The notes below the pieces were generated by a model, which was not told where the DNA came from, did no database searches, and saw only the letters and a program-made list of their open reading frames with translations. A stretch of 53,167 nt of DNA from Deltaproteobacteria bacterium. GTDB taxonomy: Bacteria; Myxococcota_A; Polyangia; JAAYKL01. Both the position numbers and the translations under genes were made by a program. Position 1 is the stretch's first letter, and every line of letters begins with the position of its first letter. Where the stretch lies: positions 1 through 53,167 of the forward strand of contig JAUXHN010000005.1 in NCBI GenBank assembly GCA_030621515.1, given 5' to 3'. Shown one piece after another: positions 23,999-31,330 of the stretch.

Positions 23999-25759
23999 CT
24001 ATCGGACCTCGAAGAAGACCGGGGAAAAGGTCAGCACCTTTTGCCCTCGCAGCAAGGATGCCAGCACGAGGGCGTTCCTTCCGGCTGGAAAACGGCGGGT
24101 CGTTGATAAAAAGACGTTTTGCTGATCGGTGATCTGCTCGCTCAAGATCTCCATGAAGCTCTTGGGCTTGGGGTGCATTTCAACGGGTGCAGAGGGGAAG
24201 CCGGAAAGTTTCCGCGCTCGCTCCACCGCGTCGTGGAAGGTGCCCATCTTGTCGATGAGCCCCGTCGAGAGGGCCTGGGATCCTGTCCAGACCCTCCCCT
24301 GTGCTGCGGCGAGCACGACCGAGCGATCGAGCTTGCGCCCGGTGACCACGCGATCGATGAAGATGTCGTATGTGTTTTTCATCAACCTGGCCACCGCCGA
24401 ACGCTCCTCCTGCGTGAACGGGCGAAACGGGCTGGCCATTGTGGCCCGCTGCCCCCTGGAGAGCGTCTGGGTATGTACGCCGAGCTTCTCCATGGCGCCG
24501 GCCAGCACCAACTTGCCCCCGACGACTCCGATTGAACCGGTCAGGGTAGATCCGGAAGCGTAGATTTCCGTGGCAGCGCTGGCGATGTAGTAACCGCCGG
24601 AGGCGGCCACGTCCCCCATGGAAGCTACGACGGGTTTCTTTTCGGACAGTGACCGCACGGCTTCCCAGATGTTGTCCGAGGCGAGGGCGCTTCCTCCGGG
24701 GCTGTCGATGCGGAGGACAACGGCTTTGATTGAATCATCTCGGGTCGCCTCGCTCAAGGCAGTCACCAGGTCCATGTCGCTGATGACATCCATGCTTCCC
24801 AGGAGATCGTCCACGCTCGATCCGCCGACGATGGGGCCGATGGCGGGTATGACGGCGATCCGGGGGTGGGTCGGCTCAAGATCCGCGCCACCGGTTTGCC
24901 CTCCGAGAAGGCCTACCAGGTCGGTGAAGGACAGGGGCTTGGGGGGCTCCTTGCCGTACTCGTCCTGCACGCCGCCGGGGTATTTCTCTCTCATGGCCGC
25001 GAGCAGAGCGCCGATGGTGGTCACCTCGTCAGCGAGACCGATCTTTACCGACTTTGAGGCGGTATACGGGCCACCATCGATGAGATCGTTCACGGTTTGC
25101 CTGTCCAGCTTCCTTCCCGAAACAATCCCGGCGACGAAATTTTCGTGCAGCTCGCCCAGCAGGCTCTCCATGGCCTCCCTGGATTCGGGCGACATGTCGT
25201 TGCGAGTAAGCGAGTCCGCAGCGTCCTTGTACTTTCCCTCGTGGAGAATGTCAGCGGTCACGCCCATGGAGTCGAGCAGGTCTTTGAGGAAGATTGCTTC
25301 GAGGGAGAGCCCGATGAGATCGATCCCTCCTGCGGGTGCAATGGCGATCTTCGAGCAACTTCTCGACGCCATCCAGTATGTCAGGTTGTCCACCTGCTCC
25401 AGGTGGCACGTGATGGGTTTGCCGGACTCCCTGAATCTGGAGATCGCATCTCCGATCTCACCGGCGCGCGCCCAACCGATCTGCGGCGCCAGGAAATGGA
25501 CAATGACCTCCTGCACCTGAACGTCTTTCGAGGCTCGGTTCAGGAGATCCTCCAGCCTGTACTGGCTCATGGCCGTGGAGGTCAGAAAGCTGACCGGGTT
25601 GGGAAAGCTGGGGATCTCTCCGTCGATCTGGAGAAGGACCGCCACGGGACCGGCGGCTCCCTGGGCGGTCGAGGGCTCATCGCCGCCGAGATCGCAACCG
25701 GTGATGGCAGCGAAAAGAACAACGGCCGGTAATAGTTTCCGCAGGAACAGTCTGGGCAT
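23999..25759 (-). CDS. sppA: Signal peptide peptidase SppA, lipoprotein form
   Basis: 586-aa tandem S49 protease that clears cleaved signal peptides. MPRLFLRKLLPAVVLFAAITGC is a lipoprotein signal (Cys22), replacing the N-terminal helix of E. coli SppA. The residue after Cys is Asp, the Lol-avoidance signal that would hold it in the inner membrane. The N-terminal half carries the catalytic lysine in EGKYKDAAD (about Lys178). The C-terminal half has IDSPGGSALAS and the nucleophile in GDVAASGGYYIAS (about Ser387). GTLTGSIGV-like SGSTLTGSIGVVGG is also present. GGAGG is upstream. It lies 15 nt after the zinc-ribbon/TPR gene and just ahead of lpxC, forming one run. Confidence 0.92.
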   Translation of the reverse strand: MPRLFLRKLLPAVVLFAAITGCDLGGDEPSTAQGAAGPVAVLLQIDGEIPSFPNPVSFLTSTAMSQYRLEDLLNRASKDVQVQEVIVHFLAPQIGWARAGEIGDAISRFRESGKPITCHLEQVDNLTYWMASRSCSKIAIAPAGGIDLIGLSLEAIFLKDLLDSMGVTADILHEGKYKDAADSLTRNDMSPESREAMESLLGELHENFVAGIVSGRKLDRQTVNDLIDGGPYTASKSVKIGLADEVTTIGALLAAMREKYPGGVQDEYGKEPPKPLSFTDLVGLLGGQTGGADLEPTHPRIAVIPAIGPIVGGSSVDDLLGSMDVISDMDLVTALSEATRDDSIKAVVLRIDSPGGSALASDNIWEAVRSLSEKKPVVASMGDVAASGGYYIASAATEIYASGSTLTGSIGVVGGKLVLAGAMEKLGVHTQTLSRGQRATMASPFRPFTQEERSAVARLMKNTYDIFIDRVVTGRKLDRSVVLAAAQGRVWTGSQALSTGLIDKMGTFHDAVERARKLSGFPSAPVEMHPKPKSFMEILSEQITDQQNVFLSTTRRFPAGRNALVLASLLRGQKVLTFSPVFFEVR

Positions 25760-25774
25760 TTTGAGATCCTCCGA

Positions 25775-28216
25775 TTAATACGGCTGTGTGGGCGCCTTAT
25801 CCGAAGCTGGTGGTGCGCTCTCCCCGGACGCTGGTTGCGTCGGCGCTGCCGGGGGTTTGGTATCGGCTTCGGGGGAGTATGGATTCGGGGACGACGGCGG
25901 TTGAGCCTCCGGGGGTGCGGCGGGCTCCGCCGGCTTGTCGGCTGGTGGAGAATCGCCGGTGCTTGCAGCGGATCCCAGCGCCTGCTCGATCTGCTCGATG
26001 TTTCGCTTTGCCATGGTGGCATGGCGACCCGACGGGTTCATTGAGAGGTATTTCTTGTACCAGGTGAGCGCCTGATCTTTTTGCCCCTGGGCCTTGTAGG
26101 TTTCGGCCAGGCCGATGATGGCCGGTCCATAGGAGGCGTTGACCTTGAGCGCTCGCCTGAAATGCGCGATGGCCTGTCCCCTGGCCCCGCGGTCCAGGTA
26201 GCAGTAGGCCAGGCCGGAGAGCGCCTCGATATTGCCGGGGGAGCGCGCGAGGACCGCCTCGAAGAGATTGGAAGCGCCACCGGTATTGCCGTTTTGTTGT
26301 AGCTTCGAAGCTCGCATCAGCAACGATTCGGTGCTGCCGCCGGTGCCGACGCCCGCTCCCTTTGACGCGCCGGGAAGGACCGGCTGGGTCGCAGCGATCT
26401 TGGTGTCGCCATCTTCTGCGGGAACTTCGTCGCCATCCGTATCGACGCCCTCTTCCGAGTCCTGCGCCGGCTCCTCTCCGGATGTGTCTCCTTTGCGCAG
26501 CAATATCGGCAGGCCGCTGTCGATCCTGGCCTGAAGCTCGCGAGCGCGCTCGTGATCCGAGTTCAGTTCAAGGAGCCTGTCCAGGCGTTCCGTCGCTTCC
26601 GGGTTTCTCCCTGTAGATGCCAGAACCCTGGCCTCACGGTAGAGCGCGCAGAGCATGGGTTCGTCGGCGGTCACGGGCGCGAGTATTCCGAGAACTTTTG
26701 AAGGATCCGCCTTCTCGTCAATGGCGATCATCGCCGCGAAGTAGTTGGCTTCCACGGCGGTCTGCGCGGAACGGCCTTTTTTCAGTTGCTTTTTGGCATT
26801 TTCCAGATCGCCGGAAAGCCGGTACAGATCCGTCGATGCCAGTTGGGCCTCGGCCAACTCCGGGTCCGCCTTGAGCGCCTGATCGGACCAGCGTCTGGCC
26901 GCTGACAGCCTGGTTTCGAATTCCATGTGCAGGCGTTCGGCTTCCTTGAAATCGGGTTGGGCTCCTTCGGTTTTCGCGGCCAGTGCCGTGGCGTCCACGT
27001 TGGCATCGATCTCCCGATCCAGGTAATACTGCGCCCAGATAGTGTACATCTGGGCCAGGGCGGCCAGTGTGAGCGCGTCGTTCTCCTTGAGGGCGAGAAC
27101 CTGATAGTACTCACGGTCCGCCTGTGTGAACGCCTGCTCCGTATCGAGCAGGAAGCTCTCTCGCCCTTTCAGGTAAAAAGTTTTGTGTCGGTCATCATCG
27201 GCCGTGCTGATCATGCCGCCGAGCAGATCGTCCACCAGCGGACGCTGATACATGAACATGTAAAAGGCTCCTCCCGCCAGGGCCAGGATCATCGCGAGAG
27301 CGATCCACCGTCCGACCTTTCGTCTCGGGCCCGGGCGTGCCTCCTTGAACTCGTCCTCGATAGCTGCGGGTATGTGAGAATCCTTCCGCGCCCATGCGGG
27401 CCCTTCAGTAGTAACGGCCTGGCCAGCCTCCCACTGCGCATTTTCCGAAGAAGCGGGAACCTGCGAGAGGTCCGGTTCATGATGGTCGGGCCCTTTTGGC
27501 GCAACCGCGGGCGCCATGGAATGTGTCAGTTGTTGCGTATCGACCGTCGACGGAACCTGCGCCGCAACCGGAACCTGTATCGCCCGATGTGTAGGCTCCG
27601 TCGCGGAGACGCGGGCCGACGGCGACGGCGATTGGATGAGCGTCGCGGCGTTGGATATATCCGTCTGTGCCGCAGACGGCGTGTAGCTGACCACATCCTG
27701 AACCACAGGGCGGGCCATGGGGGGAGCAACAGAGGGGGACGCTGCGAATGGCACCGTGGCCGGCTTGGCGAATTCGGCGGTCGACGTGCGGGATTCGATC
27801 GCCTGGTGCCGTATGGTCGCCTGGTGTGCCTGGGCATCCGGCGTGTTCGGATATCCCGCCGCGACCGGGCGCGTACCCGGCCGGGCTGCCCTTGACGTCT
27901 GGGCCGCGTCGAAGAACGATTTCATCTCCGCTATATCGCCGAGGCGTTTCCATTCGCCGTTTCCCTTGCGCACACGGTCGTTGGGACTGATCTTGCCGTC
28001 CGCGATCCAGTCCTGAAGGATAGCGATGCGATCGAACGGAAAGGTCGAGCCGTCCACCTGTCGAAGGTTCCATGTTTCCTTGCCTCCGGCGGCCGAGGGG
28101 GGGAAGGCCTTGAAAACATGGCCGCAGGTCGTGCACCGCACCGAGGTACCCGACGGGCTCACCAGAGTCTCGTCCAGCGAATACTCCGTTTTACATTTCT
28201 CGCATTGAACGTCCAT
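25775..28216 (-). CDS. MJ0042-type zinc-ribbon protein with TM helix and TPR domain
   Basis: 813-aa protein. The N-terminus is an MJ0042/zinc_ribbon motif (C5-x2-C8, C28-x2-C31: VQCEKCKTEYSLD and VRCTTCGHVFKAF). A GYF-like domain follows (about 48-105: WNLRQVDGSTFPFDRIAILQDWI, GNGEWKRL), a Pro/Ala-rich disordered linker to about 295, one TM helix (about 304-323), and a TPR superhelix of several units to about 745. The last ~50 residues are Pro-rich. This order is typical of deltaproteobacterial regulators with a cytoplasmic zinc ribbon and periplasmic TPRs. It is the first gene of the run with sppA and lpxC. Partners are unknown; the TPR part presumably docks envelope proteins. Confidence 0.85.
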   Translation of the reverse strand: MDVQCEKCKTEYSLDETLVSPSGTSVRCTTCGHVFKAFPPSAAGGKETWNLRQVDGSTFPFDRIAILQDWIADGKISPNDRVRKGNGEWKRLGDIAEMKSFFDAAQTSRAARPGTRPVAAGYPNTPDAQAHQATIRHQAIESRTSTAEFAKPATVPFAASPSVAPPMARPVVQDVVSYTPSAAQTDISNAATLIQSPSPSARVSATEPTHRAIQVPVAAQVPSTVDTQQLTHSMAPAVAPKGPDHHEPDLSQVPASSENAQWEAGQAVTTEGPAWARKDSHIPAAIEDEFKEARPGPRRKVGRWIALAMILALAGGAFYMFMYQRPLVDDLLGGMISTADDDRHKTFYLKGRESFLLDTEQAFTQADREYYQVLALKENDALTLAALAQMYTIWAQYYLDREIDANVDATALAAKTEGAQPDFKEAERLHMEFETRLSAARRWSDQALKADPELAEAQLASTDLYRLSGDLENAKKQLKKGRSAQTAVEANYFAAMIAIDEKADPSKVLGILAPVTADEPMLCALYREARVLASTGRNPEATERLDRLLELNSDHERARELQARIDSGLPILLRKGDTSGEEPAQDSEEGVDTDGDEVPAEDGDTKIAATQPVLPGASKGAGVGTGGSTESLLMRASKLQQNGNTGGASNLFEAVLARSPGNIEALSGLAYCYLDRGARGQAIAHFRRALKVNASYGPAIIGLAETYKAQGQKDQALTWYKKYLSMNPSGRHATMAKRNIEQIEQALGSAASTGDSPPADKPAEPAAPPEAQPPSSPNPYSPEADTKPPAAPTQPASGESAPPASDKAPTQPY

Positions 28217-28267
28217 GGTCGTTGATTATACAGGCACTTCTACAAAAGAACAGATACACTCACTTCC

Positions 28268-29083
28268 ATGCGAATGTATCCGTCAAGGGCGATGATTGTG
28301 CAGTCCTGGGAGAAGTACGGCCTCATCGTGGTGGGCAATATAGTTTTCTTTGCGCTGCTTTATTTCATCTCGTACCGGCCCAATAACGATGAGAACCGGG
28401 CTGCGGAGTTCCTGAGCATGGCCCAGGAGCAGGAGGCCATAGGCCGAGCCGAAGCGGCGATGGTGCTGTTCGACAAGGTCATCGCCACCTACCCGGATAC
28501 CCGCGCGGCTGGCACGGCGAAGGGACGCCTGTCCGGGGTCAAGAAGCTGTTGGCCTCGCCTCCCAGAGTGGAACCCGAAATGGTACAGCCCAGGCTCGAT
28601 CTTCAGACCATGCTGGACCGAAGGCCGACCGTCTATCTTGCGACGTTTCTGGCAAAACACTACAACGACGATCCGACACAGACTTCCAAGATCCACGAGG
28701 CCATAGAAAATTACCTGTGGGTGGCGGCCAACCACGAGGGCATAGATTTTCGCCGGCTGCAAAAAGAGAAGGAGTTCTCCAGTGATTTCTTTCAGCGGGA
28801 GTTCTTCTCCATTCGGCCCCGGTGTACGATGACGCCCGATTGGCTGTACGACGACTTCCTGGTCAAGAACAGCAACTTTTTCGCCTGGCACAACGTGAAC
28901 ATCAAGCTAGTCGTGTCGCAGGGAGGTAGCGAGGAGAGTCACGAGATCCGGGTGCCTTTCCTCGGGCCCGGGGAGTCCGTCGACATGCTCGAGTTCTGGG
29001 TGAGCAGCGGGGAAGGGGTTATCACCTGCAAGGGCGAACTGACCGCGCAGGAAGGCGCCACCACCTGGAGCCAGCAGATCTGA
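28268..29083 (+). CDS. Membrane-anchored protein with possible beta-sandwich domain
   Basis: 271-aa protein, family not recognised. One N-terminal TM helix (YGLIVVGNIVFFALLYFIS, about 17-35) is followed by a helical, TPR-like unit (FLSMAQEQEAIGRAEAAMVLFDKVIATYPDTRAAGTA). A linker and a C-terminal region follow (NSNFFAWHNVNIKLVVSQGGS, then VPFLGPGESVDMLEFWVS and GVITCKGEL) that reads like an FxLYD or LEA-type beta-sandwich; this is tentative. The start is uncertain: ATG 28268 has no SD, and ATG 28292, nine codons in, has AAGGG very close. It is divergent from the zinc-ribbon/TPR gene with 51 bp between, so the two may be co-regulated. Confidence 0.7.
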   Translation: MRMYPSRAMIVQSWEKYGLIVVGNIVFFALLYFISYRPNNDENRAAEFLSMAQEQEAIGRAEAAMVLFDKVIATYPDTRAAGTAKGRLSGVKKLLASPPRVEPEMVQPRLDLQTMLDRRPTVYLATFLAKHYNDDPTQTSKIHEAIENYLWVAANHEGIDFRRLQKEKEFSSDFFQREFFSIRPRCTMTPDWLYDDFLVKNSNFFAWHNVNIKLVVSQGGSEESHEIRVPFLGPGESVDMLEFWVSSGEGVITCKGELTAQEGATTWSQQI

Positions 29084-29098
29084 GGTTTTGCCTCTGTG

Positions 29099-30214
29099 TC
29101 AGGGGACAAGGGCGCTGATGGTGTACCTCTTCCAGTCGACCCCGCCGCGAATGTCGTGAGACACGGCCCAGAGGGTGAACAAGCCGCCCTCCTTCGGTGG
29201 TATCCAGGTGACCTCGAAGGGGTCGTCGGCTTCTCCATCGTTGCCCGAGCGGTCGGCGTCGAAGTTTCCCCCGTCCGTGAACCATGAGATGTAAGTCCGT
29301 TCGTCCTCGGTTTTCCACACATCGAATTCTTTTTTCAGATAGGTCTGAAAACTGTCCGGGGTGAGGTAGGCACGGATCTCGACTCCGTCGCGGCAGCCGT
29401 TCTCGCCGTCACAGATAAAGACGGGAGGCTCGCCGGGTTCGGTCCAGGGAGTGTTGACGGTCCATTGGTCGTCGATTTTCAGGGAGAGACTGTCGATCTG
29501 AGGTACGGAGTTCTTGTGGTTAGAGAAGGAAATCCTGAAGGTTTTCGTGGAGATGATGGCCTCCGCGTCTTCACCCTGGCACAGGGCTTCGATGTCGTTC
29601 ATCTCCTCGAACGAGCCGAGGGTTCCTTCCATGGTTGAAAAGGCGGCGGTGATGATGCTCATCAGCTCCTGGCTGGTGATCTCCTCGGCGTTAAACTGTT
29701 CCCAGGCGGTATTTATACTACCGATAGCCGAGGTGACCTGGGGATCGATCTCACCACCGGCGCACGCGAGAATAAACATGGTGACGGTCTTCTTGCACGC
29801 CGGGTCTTCTCTCCAATTTTCGTCAGCTTCGTCGGAGCACTTGTCTTTCGGCAAATCATCCAGGTAGCCCGGAGGAACCGCAATGTTCGATCCGTAACTT
29901 GCTATTCCGTTCGTCACCTCGGTGACGGCCGGGTACCATACGAGATCCATCGGGGAGCTCGTCATGGAGTTGGGGGTGATGAGTCCCTCCATGGGGAACC
30001 ACATGACCGTCACGCCCAACTCCTGTGGATCGGCGAAAAGGGCTCGTAACTGTGTGGACTCACCGGGGGCGAGCTCCGGCGGATCCGACTGGATCCCGAG
30101 TACCCGGAACTTGCTTACCTGGCTTATGGCCTCCATGTCGTCGATGCAGCCGGTCAGAGCCGCAAAAACCGCGCAGGGCGCAAGGAGCAAAACGATGATG
30201 AGCGTAAATCTCAT
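29099..30214 (-). CDS. Predicted lipoprotein, unknown function
   Basis: 371-aa secreted lipoprotein. ATG 30214 gives MRFTLIIVLLLAPCAVFAALTGC with lipobox LTGC; the frame is open 12 codons further up. The mature N-terminus (RVLGIQSDPPELAPGESTQLRALFADP) looks like an Ig-like beta-sandwich. A second such region at the C-terminus (YISWFTDGGNFDADRSGND, TWIPPKEGGLFTLWAVSHD) resembles PKD/cadherin-like domains used as surface spacers. Four cysteines lie in the middle. Similar 'lipoprotein with PPE-APG' proteins are common in Myxococcota. No partner is evident; it lies downstream of the DUF882 peptidase gene by 48 nt and may be co-transcribed. Confidence 0.75.
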   Translation of the reverse strand: MRFTLIIVLLLAPCAVFAALTGCIDDMEAISQVSKFRVLGIQSDPPELAPGESTQLRALFADPQELGVTVMWFPMEGLITPNSMTSSPMDLVWYPAVTEVTNGIASYGSNIAVPPGYLDDLPKDKCSDEADENWREDPACKKTVTMFILACAGGEIDPQVTSAIGSINTAWEQFNAEEITSQELMSIITAAFSTMEGTLGSFEEMNDIEALCQGEDAEAIISTKTFRISFSNHKNSVPQIDSLSLKIDDQWTVNTPWTEPGEPPVFICDGENGCRDGVEIRAYLTPDSFQTYLKKEFDVWKTEDERTYISWFTDGGNFDADRSGNDGEADDPFEVTWIPPKEGGLFTLWAVSHDIRGGVDWKRYTISALVP

Positions 30215-30262
30215 GGCGCAATCATAGCACGGCGCAAGACGTCGAACCACGCGATCTCCGGA

Positions 30263-31210
30263 CTATTTTTTCGGCTCCTGGGGTTCGTTGTCGAGGCCGG
30301 CATCCGTTGACGGTTCCTCGCCTTCCTCGGGTATCTCGTCCCTGGGCAGAGCACCGAGCAGCTTGCCTTTCTTGTTCCTTCTGAGTTTGGGTTCGTCGTG
30401 CTTCGGCCTCCACCTGGCGTCGAACTGGAACGCGCTCTTGCGCATTATCTGTCGCAGACAACCCGGTTGCCCCGGGCCGGAGCGGTCGGCCCAGAAGTAG
30501 GATCGCTTGTCGCGTACGTCCAGATGTATGAAGCCGGAGGTGGGATAGTAGCCGACGCCCACGTGTCCGAACCGCCTGGCCACCTTCGCAACCGCCGGCA
30601 ACTTGATTCCCGGAAGCATGATGTCCACGGCGGTTCCGTCCGTGTGGTGGCTTTCGGCCCCACTTGTCCTGCTCTCCCGATAGCCGGATATGACGTTGAT
30701 CTGGCGGGCCTTGAATCTGTCGACCAGCTTGTAGAGAAGCTTGATCAGCCTGGGGTGAATGGGGTGTGTTGCGTGTGTGTTTTTGTCGCGCATCAGGTGC
30801 TCGATCTGAGCGACAGCCTCCGGATCGAGAGATCCGTCCGGTTTGAATGGGAAAACCCGGATACGCTCCCCGAGATTGACCGAGTAAATGGTCAGATCGC
30901 GGTAGCCGGCCCTCCATCGAGGTTTGGGGATCCTGGGCACCTTCCGCCAGTTTCGTACCATTTTTTTGTACTGAGGCGAGGATCTGGCGCGGCATCGATA
31001 CTTGCGTCGTCTCTTTTTTTTGCTCTTTTTTTTGCTCTTTTTTTTCACCTCCGGCGCGGATAATGCCTCCTCGGCGGCCTCTTTCGCAGGCGTGGCCGAG
31101 TCATCCGCTGCCTGGGAGCTAGCAGGTTTGACATCGTCGGTGTCTTGTAGGCCGGGAGAACCGGGGCCTGCGGAGATCAATATGAGTATCAGGGTTCCAA
31201 ACATAATCAT
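30263..31210 (-). CDS. M15/DUF882 (YcbK-like) peptidoglycan peptidase
   Basis: 315-aa periplasmic protein. A short signal sequence is followed by a Lys-rich stretch KKKSKKKSKKKRRRK (about 58-72) encoded by three A8 runs. The catalytic domain has SGYRESRTSGAESHHTDGTAVDI, matching the H-x6-D zinc pattern of DUF882/YcbK, and GFIHLDV supplies the third ligand. YcbK (MepK) cleaves 3-3 peptidoglycan crosslinks in E. coli; this is inferred for the present protein. The C-terminus is acidic and basic mixed, ending PQEPKK. The start ATGATTATG at 31210 has GGAG seven bases upstream. A perfect inverted repeat lies immediately before the SD (31221-31247). Confidence 0.85.
   Translation of the reverse strand: MIMFGTLILILISAGPGSPGLQDTDDVKPASSQAADDSATPAKEAAEEALSAPEVKKKSKKKSKKKRRRKYRCRARSSPQYKKMVRNWRKVPRIPKPRWRAGYRDLTIYSVNLGERIRVFPFKPDGSLDPEAVAQIEHLMRDKNTHATHPIHPRLIKLLYKLVDRFKARQINVISGYRESRTSGAESHHTDGTAVDIMLPGIKLPAVAKVARRFGHVGVGYYPTSGFIHLDVRDKRSYFWADRSGPGQPGCLRQIMRKSAFQFDARWRPKHDEPKLRRNKKGKLLGALPRDEIPEEGEEPSTDAGLDNEPQEPKK
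31014..31045. repeat. Three A8/T8 homopolymer runs inside the DUF882 gene
   Basis: Runs of eight T (31014-31021, 31026-31033, 31038-31045) are separated by GCTC, a 12-bp unit repeated three times. In the coding strand these give AAAAAAAAGAGC units encoding KKKS. Such tracts are prone to slippage by one base, and each also contains the A-AAA-AAG frameshift heptamer. Confidence 0.8.
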
Positions 31211-31220
31211 TTACATACTC

Positions 31221-31247
31221 CGTTTTCTGAGACTTGTTCAGAAAACG
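31221..31247. promoter_or_regulatory. Perfect 10-bp inverted repeat in the divergent region
   Basis: CGTTTTCTGA (31221-31230) and its exact complement (31238-31247) enclose a 7-nt loop. It is 11 nt from the DUF882 start and about 84 nt upstream of the PgpH-like gene. As DNA it could be an operator for either gene; as RNA it would form a hairpin abutting the SD of DUF882. A possible TTGACT -35 for the plus-strand gene lies at 31262-31267. Confidence 0.6.
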
Positions 31248-31330
31248 ATGTGTTCATTTCATTGACTTCCACTTGCGTTTTTCCATGGCAGCGGAGATGA
31301 TCCCGTCTTCGAGGCATTCATCCAGACACC

